This document shows positions 10,002 to 18,220 of a stretch of 18,220 bases of DNA, in pieces (position 1 is the stretch's first letter; each line of letters opens with the position of its first letter). Source of the DNA: Cylindrodendrum hubeiense (lineage: Eukaryota; Ascomycota; Sordariomycetes; Hypocreales; Nectriaceae); assembly GCA_014621425.1 (NCBI GenBank), contig JAANBB010000640.1:1-18220 (forward strand), written 5' to 3'. Below the pieces are notes generated by a model that saw only the letters and a list, made by a program, of their open reading frames with translations, made no database searches and was not told where the DNA came from. A program made the translations under genes and the position numbers.

Positions 10002-13000
10002 TTACTCTCGGGACTTGTTAATGCCCTCCTGAACGGCAGCCAGGATCAAATCCTTAGCTATCTCAACACCCTCTGGGGTTCCGATAATCTCAATAGCCTC
10101 ATCCTTGGCCTGGTCTCGTGGCACCTGGATCTTGCAGTTGCTCTGCTTGCGGATCTGGTTGACCTTAGAGCCGCTAGAGCCGATCACATAGCGGTAGGTT
10201 CTAGGGTCAGGAAGAACAAGGTAGCCAGTAGCATCATTCTTCTTAGCCTGGTCAATAGCCTTCGCGATGGCCTCCTTGGCCTTGGCCACGTTCTCGGGCG
10301 TGCCTCGCAGGACCCAAGGAATCTCGCCATCCTCACCCGAGGAAACCTGGACAACCTTCCACGAGTGGGCATCCGCGGCGCTATCGTCCTCATCCGTGAT
10401 CAAGGGCAAGGCACCCACGTTGGAGCGGGTGGTGGAGTCAGGCTTGGGGGGGAGGGGCTGGCCCGCATGGTCAACCGTAACTTGGTGGTTGTTGCGAAGC
10501 TGGCGGAAGAACTGGCCGCCGTTGGAGACGGAGTGGTGCAGGTTGCGGGGAACCTGGAGGGTCTCGCCCTGTTGCGCCTTGATCAAGGACAGAATGTGCT
10601 CCTTGGCCTTCGCCACGTTCTCAGGTCGGCCAGTCACCTTGACACCAGTCTTGCCGTCACCCTGGCGGGGAACGTCAATGGAGACGGTCAACTTGGCCTC
10701 CAGCTGGCGCTTCACATCACCGCCACGACCGATAAGCGAGCGGTGGTTGTCGATAGGGACTTCCACAATCTCCGTGACCTGGTTCTCGCGCTCGGCAACA
10801 ATCTCCTGGATACGCTCAATGATCTTCTGGACAACGTCGGTGCGTCCCTCAATCTTGATCGTGTTTCCATCGGCCTCCTGCTTGGGGAACTGGATGGTGC
10901 GGGCAAGCTCACGTCGATCATCAGAACCACCAGCCTTGACAACAATGTCTCGAAGATTAGCGCCTATCAATCAGTTAGTTGATGAACGTATTCAATAGCA
11001 TTGCACCCGCAAACTTACCACTCGCTCCGATCAGAGCCTTGTGGTACTTCTTCTCGATATCCAGGGTGCGAACCACGGTGTCGTTAAAGACAGCGCGCTT
11101 CTCCTCTAGAATCTTCTTGGCCTTGGCAACCTGAGAAGCTGTTCCCTTCAACTGGATCTCCACAATATCAGTGTCCCGGTCGGCGGGAACGTCAATCTTG
11201 GCACCACTGGCCTGTCGGAGATCGTCAAGAGCAGCACCGCCTTGACCGATCAGAGATCCAACCTGCTTCTGCTGAACGGCAACTGTAGCAGTGGCGGAAT
11301 GCTCCTCAAGATACTTGTGAAGCGAGAAGAGCTCGTCACGGGCTTCATCCGCGCCCTTCTTGGGTCCTCGGACGATGACCTCATTAGCAGGCTGCTGTCG
11401 GCGGGGCTTTCCAACCTCGCTGGTGGCATCCGCGTTAGAGTTATCATCCGCAGCGTTCTTTGCAGATCGGGGGAAGAAGATCAGGACCTTGTAGCGGGTC
11501 TGCAGACGGTTGATCTGGCTGCCCTGGGAGCCAATCAGCTCGCGGTGGTACTTGGGATCAATCTTCATGATGTGAGTGGTCTCATCAGCCAGGTTGCGGG
11601 CAAGTCCCTGGATGTGCGAGCGGGCAGTCTCGGCCTTGGCCTTGGGACCCTTGAGCTCAACCTTTCCATCCTGAACCTGGATCTCGACGTCGAAGCGATC
11701 GCGGAGCTCACGAATGTTGCTACCACCCTTGCCAATGAGGTGGTTGGCAAACTTCTGAGGGAAGTCGAAGCTCAAGGTGAAGCCACGCTCCTTCTCGTCC
11801 TCCTTCTCCTGCTCAACAAAGGCATTGGCCTTAGCGGCGAGCGACTCAACCGCCGAGACGGGGCCTCGGAGAGTGATCGTAGTACCAACCTTGGTGACTC
11901 TAACAGGGATCTGCTCAGATGAGCGGCTCTCCTGTTCCTTCTTGATGAATCGGCGAAGTCTCTCGTGGAACTTCAGAGGGACATCAAGGGACTCCGTAGC
12001 AATCTGCTCCTGCTTATTGATCAAATCAATAATATGCTTCTGGGCATCCCGGAGACCCTGCTGGAAGGCTCGGACATCGGCATCCGTGGGCTTGTTGCGG
12101 GGGAGCTGGTAGGGGCCATCAGTGGGATCGGCACCCTCATACACCAACAAAACGGGGGCGCCAGTCTCTGACGCATCAGGGACGACGACGTGAACACCGT
12201 AGTCCTGCTTGATCTTGGGAGTGATATCGTTTCGGATATGCTGGTGGAAGAAAGAATCAATAGGCACCGCACTCATACGAGAAGGAGGTTGACCATTGAT
12301 GATGCCAGTAATCTCAGACTGGGCACGAATGGCGTTCTTTCCCTCACGAGAGTAGAGCTCCCACGGCAAGGCACCATCCTGTGAGAATGGGGTGTTGATG
12401 TGAGTGTTGTAGAGCTTCTCCAGGCGCTCAATCTCCTTGCGTTGTCGGAGGTATCGTGTAACATATCCAGCGTGGGCAGCAGCTCCACCAGGGGCAGTTC
12501 GGTGGAAACGGGCGATATCAAGGTTGGACATTTGCATACCCATAGCGAGGTCCATGGCCTTCTCCAAACCGGCTTGAACCTGGTCGGCAGGGCCGATAAC
12601 GGTCACCGTATCATCGTCCTCATCAGTAGGGAGAATGATGGCACAGCCAGTGTCAGCGAAGAAATCCTCGGTGGGGACACCTCGGTCACCAATAATGAAC
12701 TGGTGTCGACCTCGCTGGATCGACAGCTGCTCGGCCTCGAGCTGTTTGTGGAGCTCAGCAACTTGGCGCTCGATCTCGGCGCGAACCTTCTGAACAGCAG
12801 CGCGGTCACCAGCAAGCTGGATGTGGTTCTCCTCGTGACCAGCTGGGGCAAACACAGGTCGCTGACCGGGGGTGGCAGCGACAGGGGGCGGGCCAGGAGT
12901 GTAGGCCTGCAGGGGAGGAACTCGGATTTGGACACCGTTGTCCTCCTCCAGAGCATGGGCGAGCGCGTTTCCGGGGCCGGCAATGAAGGGGTAGAAGGCG

Positions 13001-13964
13001 GCGGGGATACCACGGACCTTGGTCTGGACGTTGGCAGATCGCTCGCCGGCAATCTTCAGGATCTCATTGCGGGCAGAGGCAGCAGAGAGAGCGTTACCCT
13101 CAACGATGACGTCAATAGTGGCATCGTCGTCGTCGTCAATAGGCTGACTCTCGTCGACTTTAGGCAATTGAATCTTGGCTCCAGTCTTCTCCTGGAGAGC
13201 CTTGATCATGGATCCACCCTTGCCAATGATGTGGGCTCGAGTCGAGTGGGGAATCTGGACGGTGATGCTTTGCTTGAGGAGAGTTAGCTTATGTCACAAT
13301 GAAGGGTCGGTGAAGAGCATACCTTAGTTCCGATTTGGAAGACCAGGTCCTTGAGTGCCTGTTGAGCGACGTCTTGAGGACCGGTGGCATCAAACTTGAG
13401 GCGGCCATTGGAGGCGGTGGCCATGGTAATGTTGGCACGCGACTTGCGGTTGATGTCCTTGATAATGTCGGGAATCGGCCTCCTCAGCTGGTTACGGGGC
13501 ATAATGTACTGGGGGTCAAGAGTAACCGATTCGACATTGCGGCCGGGAATGGACATGGATGGCATAGCGTTTTGGGGAGTGGCAGCTCCAGACGCCGGGG
13601 TCGAGGAGCGGGAACCACCCTTGGATGCAGCACCGTTGGAGTTGCCGTTGGCGTTGTTCTTGGCTCCCCAAATTGGCGCCACGTTGGCGCTCTTGCCCTT
13701 AGGAGCTCCGAGCTCGGGGAACAATTCGTGCGATTGAGTATCAAGAGAGCTTTTGGGACCCTGCGGCTGCTTGCCGGCGGCCTTTGCGCTGATCGGCGCG
13801 GCCCAGGAACCGGAGGCATCGCTGGAGACCTTGGTGGGAAGATCCTCATCCTGCGCATCTTCAATGGTGACGTGATGAGGAGCCTCGGCGTGCTTCTGGA
13901 GAAGCTTCTGCGCGGCAGAAACCTCACCGAGGTTGGTGTTGTCGACGGGGGTCTCGGAGGCCAT
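10002..13964 (-). CDS. scp160: Vigilin/Scp160-type multi-KH RNA-binding protein
   Basis: Three exons on the minus strand: 13964-13323, 13272-11019 and 10963-10002. Introns are 50 nt (phase 0) and 55 nt (phase 1), both with CTAAC branch sites and in-frame stops if unspliced. The product is 1285 aa. Residues 1-150 are polar and low in complexity. The rest is an array of about a dozen KH repeats. Canonical or near-canonical GxxG loops are at 231-234 (GKGG), 728-731 (GKGG), 795-798 (GSQG), 890-893 (GQGG), 963-966 (GASG, split by intron 2), 1044-1047 (GRGG) and 1227-1230 (GSSG). Others are degenerate (GPGN ~313, GDRG ~409, around 556, 649 and 1113). Yeast Scp160 binds mRNA on ER-bound polysomes. 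The chosen start is the first ATG in the frame; the frame stays open upstream without one. Confidence 0.93.
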
Positions 13965-14043
13965 GATGGAAGCTTTGCTTAAATACGGCGACACGGGAAT
14001 CGTGAGACAGGGGATGGAGGGAGAAGGACGAGGGTGGTGATGA

Positions 14044-14140
14044 CTGGAGAGACAGCTTGTTAGCAACGGACATGCGCAGCAATTGCACTCTGACGCGGAC
14101 GTATAGGAGTGGATGCCAATGGGCCTAGGGACGGGCGTAC
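14044..14140 (-). other. Candidate intron in the SCP160 5' leader
   Basis: On the minus strand a strong acceptor is visible: branch GCTAAC (14064-14059), a pyrimidine-rich tract, then CTCCAG ending at 14044, 79 nt before the start codon. The best donor I see is GTACGC at 14140, giving 97 nt, but it is weak and others are possible. Removing it would also remove the minus-strand ATG near 14075, the only one I see in the nearest ~300 nt of leader. Confidence 0.4.
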
Positions 14141-14760
14141 TGGTTCTAATGGCTGCTTAAAGCAGTGAGGCTTGCAACCAGGGAAAGCTGGAGAAGACGG
14201 TGAGGAGGGAGCTGGGTACGGGTGACGGACGACAAATGACCAGATGTTGTGGAGTCTGGGGTCTCTAGAACATTGTGCAAGAAACCAACAGACGGCGATG
14301 ACCAGGAACCAGGAGGAACAACCAGAGATGTGGCAGAGACCGGAGAGCGGAGGACGGACTCGGAGGGAGGCGAATGGAGATGGGATGCGAAAGTGAGGTT
14401 GAGAGGTGAAGGTTGAGACTTGAGGGTGATGTGGAAGTTTCTCCAGACTCCCCACGAGGTTCTAGCCACTGGGCCGCTTTAGCCAGCAGGGATCGTGGAG
14501 CCAGTGGCTATGGAGCCACCTACACCTCTACACCTACAGACCGACCTTCCCGAGCTCTGGCAGGAGCCACCTAGAATTTACGCGAAGCTTGCCCGAGCCC
14601 GGAGCAGCCAGTCGCCAGCGGGGCCCTCCCCCTTCTGGAGGCCAGTTCGCACTATACCGTCTAGAACCGGAGCAGCTCAAGGTCAAAAGGGGTCGTCAGG
14701 GTCACGGGACACCACATGTGACCTTTCTCCACATTCCACCATTTCAAGAAGTTACCCACA

Positions 14761-14798
14761 ATTGGACCCTGTCCGTGTAAGACGAGAATAAGCACGTG
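14761..14798 (-). promoter_or_regulatory. E-box plus CCAAT pair far upstream of SCP160
   Basis: On the minus strand an E-box (CACGTG, 14793-14798) is followed 27 bp on by CCAAT (14761-14765). The pair lies ~800 bp before the SCP160 start codon, so its assignment to SCP160 is uncertain. The order matches that upstream of QCR6 and ERG27. Confidence 0.35.
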
Positions 14799-14932
14799 AA
14801 GATGGAGTGACAATGCCTGTTCGTTCAATCTTCCTCGTCGTGTTCTGGTAGCCATCTCGGCCATTGTCCTCGTGTTGGTCGTCACGGCAAGTGACAATGT
14901 TGCTGTCTTCGTGACTGGCTCGCTTGCCGGAT

Positions 14933-14958
14933 CTGGCCCGTACCTGGCCCGTACCTGG
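14933..14958 (+). repeat. 11-bp direct repeat (CTGGCCCGTAC, ~2.4 copies)
   Basis: Two exact adjacent copies of CTGGCCCGTAC followed by CTGG. No function is apparent. Confidence 0.75.
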
Positions 14959-15438
14959 TTTGTGTCAAGAGGCGCCGACAAGTCAAAAGGCGGCCACGCA
15001 GTCCCTTTCTCAATGGCTGTCGGCAGCCCGAACTGACGCAATTCGAGCCAAAGATTCCTCTAATTTGCCTAGAAACGGAAGCTTCTCGCGGGAAAACAGG
15101 TGCTTTTGAGTGGAAGACCTGCCGATGAGTGGCCAGATGTTCCCGTCTGCAGAGGGAATGCGCTGGCCAGTTGTGGAGTCGCAAACTGAGCCTCCCAGTG
15201 CCGGCTTGCAAGCCACCAACCAAACTCGCCGTCACTCATCTGGGAGTGTTGCACCCGGCAATAAGGGAGGTGTCACGGCATGTCTCTCTTTTTTAGTCCC
15301 CGTTAATCAAACAGAATCTGGTCGCTTTTCAGCAACTTAGCGAATCTCCTCAGGTTTCACCTTGGCAGTGGTCAGGCAGGTCGAGGTGGATAGCTCGGTG
15401 TTCAGGGGGAGACAGGGGACTCTCTTTATACCTTGTCC

Positions 15439-15477
15439 AGACTGGACCCCAAGACTGGACCCCAAGACTGGATCCCA
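15439..15477 (+). repeat. 13-bp minisatellite, 3 copies
   Basis: Three adjacent units of AGACTGGACCCCA; the third has one C-to-T change. It is in non-coding DNA and probably length-variable between strains. Confidence 0.85.
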
Positions 15478-18220
15478 TCCGAGATCCAGCATAGGTTTTT
15501 GGAAGTGGCCTCATGTAGTGTAAAGGAGCAGATACGTTGCAATCTCCGCTCGGCTCTATCGAGCTCCAAGCGCTAGACAGGTCGTCAGTGCACGAAGATC
15601 CCGAGACCCGCGGTCTGGAAAGGTCAGGGTTTCCTTGCTACTGTCCCAACGGCAGTGTCATGATTCCCCGCTAAGGGTTGTTTATCAGAATGATAACTCA
15701 GGAACCATGATATGTAGTCGGGAGAAAGGATCTCATGATAGCCCCACGACTCTCTCTTCAGACCAGAGAAATAGTTGGGGACGGAGAAAATGGGTTGCCA
15801 ATTCGATGATGCAGGGCCAAATTGCCAAACTTCTGAGATGTGACTGAACCCTGTCCTTCCTTCTGCCTCCTGCACCTGGGACTTTTCCTGCGACATCTAG
15901 GCCGCCTGCAACACCAAAGATTGCATCTCTCGGCTACTGCAGGTACGGATTTACCATGTAGAGGGCATGCGACATGGCCCAGAACGGAAGGGTGAATATG
16001 GTGATGTGAATATACACACATGGTACATGGGTTGGCACTGTACAGTGCACATGGTCTCGGCCTCGCTAATGTCGAAGCCTGTGCCTTTTGTGTACTATGT
16101 AGGACAAACCCAAGAAGTTTTGTTGGACTGCAGCGTGGGGCCCGATTGGAGTCACATTCGCTTCGCTTAGAAGCCTTCTGCAAGTACACCGAAATTAGGT
16201 TGCTGACGACGTGTACAAGGAGGGGAAAGGAGCAGTGGGATCCCAATTAGAGCATTGGAGGAAAACCAAGACGTTTATCGAGCACGTTTTGAACATGCGG
16301 ATGCGAACGAACACGTACGCAGGATCTCAACAAGTACTAAACCACACCTGAAGGATTGGGTCGAGTCCGTATCACTGGGGGTCAGGGGTGCTGAGGGTGT
16401 GCTCACTACATCTCACGATGCAGGAGACGCCAACCTCGATTGCCAACAAGGACAGAGTGTGGCAAAATGGGGTAGGGAAAACCAGGGCCGGGGAAAGGAT
16501 CCCCCAGAAAGCCAGATGCGCCACAGAAACTGGGCCATCGAGACGCGCAGATTGTGCAGCGAAGGTCGTACTCAGCGGTGGACGTCGACAAATGGCAGCT
16601 TGCTGGCATTTGTCATTTGGGGGCGGCATTGGCAGAGAGGATCCGTCCGCGAGACAGCGCCGTAAGTGGTAGCGGGAGACCCAGTTACTTGGATAATTGG
16701 GCACCATCCACCAACCACAAGCAACGGATGCGAGTTCAGTCGCTGTTGTCAGAGTGGAACAATTCCTCGTATCGCGTCGCGGCCTGGACCCGACCCGCAG
16801 GTGGGCGAGGCCATGGCAGGATCTTGTTAAAGACATTGCAGGATAGACGTGGCCGAGGTGTGGACAATGGACGGCGGCCTGCGGCGGCGAAAGCCCTGGG
16901 ACGAGACGTGTTTGCAGCAACATCAAAACCTGGGATAGCTCCAAAGCATCAGCGGCGGCTGGCGGGCCAAAATCATGTATGTCTCGCATCGAGACGCCGG
17001 GCGGATGTCCGGGCCCAATCGAGAGGGCTGAAGCGCCCATGGCCCGCTGCGTGCCTGGGGAAAGACGACTACGGAGGTGAGACGGGCGCCCCTGGCGTGA
17101 AACAAGGAAGCGCCTCAAGCATCAGACGGCAGCGGTGGCAGTCGCAGCTTGATAGATTAATTCATCTACAGAGCAACTCCCGGTGGGGGTTTGCCCGTTA
17201 ATCAATTACGCGATTGCAGCGGGATTGAACTAGGACAGCGAGTTGACAAGTGGAGAGAGAGTTTTGTCACATCTCGAGAACCATATGTTGGCTATCAGTC
17301 AATATCTTGAGCCGTCCTTCGCGCCGAGGCAACAAAGATGAGATGAGATGACGACGCCGTCTCCCGTCTGAGCAGACGCCACGGACGCACGTACACTCGG
17401 CACCAACGCAAAGGCCCGGGAGTCCAGGCCACAAAACGGAAGGCCAAGAGATGGTATCCGTAGAGCGTGGGTGAGATGGGGATGCAAAGGACCGGGAGCC
17501 CCATCATCTTCACGTCTCTCCATCGCTGCAAGCCTGTAACCTGCTTCAGCCTCCAGGGCTAGGCGTTGCGGTTCCCGATGGGCCCAAATCGGCCCCACTG
17601 GGACATCGTCTGCACGAATGGATCTGCGTACCAGACAAAGGACAGGCTCCGTCGCAAAGAAGTGTAAAAAAAAAAGTGCCGAGTAAGAAGCAGCGTAGCC
17701 GCATAACCTTTACGCCTCGCACTCGACGGACAGGCTTATAGGACAAGCTGCAACGGGCCAGTGTGGATGTTGGACAGTCGGAGTGCCACCTCAGCAAAGG
17801 GCGACGACGCAACGCTTACCCAGTCCCCACCGACCAGGAGCGGGCAACGAGCGGACAATAAGCGGCGGGCGACAGTAGCTCCAGTCGGCGCAAGCCATCG
17901 ACGAAGCAGCAATTGCTGCACTGCTCCGTCTGCATCGTGAAGGATGAAGGAGGAAGTGCCACTCTAAAATTGACCAAGGACCAGGAGCTCCAGCCTTGGA
18001 AACCCTGTAGCTGGGAGCCCGTGGTGCTCTGACCCTCTCGGCGCTCATCCAGCGGTCGTGTCTCCGCACCAGAGTTGCCAAATCCCGGAGCTGCTCCACC
18101 CACGCATCCACCCACGCCCGCTCCTGGTGCGTTTGCTACGCGCTTAACAGTGGCCGTGGGTCCCTACCAGACTGGTACGGGCACTGGAGCCGGGACTTGC
18201 AATGGCCAATGGGGCTACGA

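Larger units (their letters stand above)
13965..18220. other. 4.2 kb region upstream of SCP160, no supportable gene
   Basis: The first ~300-800 bp are the SCP160 leader and promoter. Beyond that I recognise no gene, RNA or transposon. Long open frames overlap on both strands at 16372-17201 (minus 16372-17118, plus 16554-17201), but both begin at TTG, are rich in Arg, Pro, Ser or Ala, and show no domain or splice pattern. Frames at 17791-18115 minus are similar. Small items are an 11-bp direct repeat (14933-14958), a 13-bp minisatellite (15439-15477), a 14-bp palindrome (16035-16048) and a run of ten A (17666-17675). The DNA is not AT-rich, so repeat-induced mutation is not obvious. Confidence 0.55.

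Noticed and set aside
9981..10982. Plus-strand frame of 333 codons, and other long plus-strand frames (12400-13287, 13335-13982, 11242-11922)
   Set aside because: They lie antisense to SCP160 exons and follow from its codon bias; the SCP160 frame has clear KH motifs while these have none.
13965..14066. N-terminal extension of the SCP160 frame
   Set aside because: The extension begins at TTG, has no ATG, and overlaps a probable intron acceptor in the leader; the first ATG at 13964 is the better start.
1..18220. tRNA, rRNA, CRISPR arrays, transposases or terminal inverted repeats of mobile elements
   Set aside because: A scan by eye for T-loop motifs, 5S-like sequence, regularly spaced repeats and transposase motifs found none; a covariance-model search would be decisive.

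Overview
This window reads as nuclear DNA of a filamentous ascomycete, most likely Aspergillus/Penicillium-like (Eurotiomycetes). Five genes are recognisable. All are interrupted by short introns (50-203 nt) with GT...AG ends and CTAAC or CTGAC branch sites, and their products match fungal housekeeping families. The exon structures below were deduced by hand, keeping frame and protein-family similarity; none was checked against transcripts or databases.

Layout, left to right. (1) 18-862, plus: GRAM/WBP2-type protein with a PPxY motif, starting almost at the window edge. (2) 1452-2268, plus: QCR6, the acidic hinge subunit of respiratory complex III, four exons. (3) 2269-5440: a 3.2 kb gap with no supportable gene, containing an alternating GT/GC tract and, next to gene 4, a long C/T-rich leader with no ATG on the plus strand. 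(4) 5441-7180, plus: 12-segment MFS transporter of the FLVCR (SLC49) type, three exons. (5) 7463-9014, minus: ERG27, 3-ketosteroid reductase of ergosterol synthesis, three exons, convergent with the transporter. (6) 10002-13964, minus: SCP160/vigilin, a multi-KH RNA-binding protein of 1285 aa, three exons, with a probable extra intron in its 5' leader. (7) 13965-18220: a 4.2 kb stretch holding the SCP160 promoter and otherwise no gene I can support.

These are individually conserved housekeeping genes, not an operon or a biosynthetic cluster. The best lead is regulatory. The window has only three CACGTG E-boxes that I can find. Each is followed 27-36 bp downstream by a CCAAT box on the coding strand of the nearest gene (QCR6, ERG27, and more distantly SCP160). 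The QCR6 and ERG27 copies share the 11-mer ATCACGTG[C/G]GG and almost the same spacing to the start codon. This fits combined control by an SREBP/bHLH factor and the CCAAT-binding complex, linking a respiratory and a sterol gene. I found no mobile element, tRNA, rRNA or CRISPR array, and no clearly new protein system.
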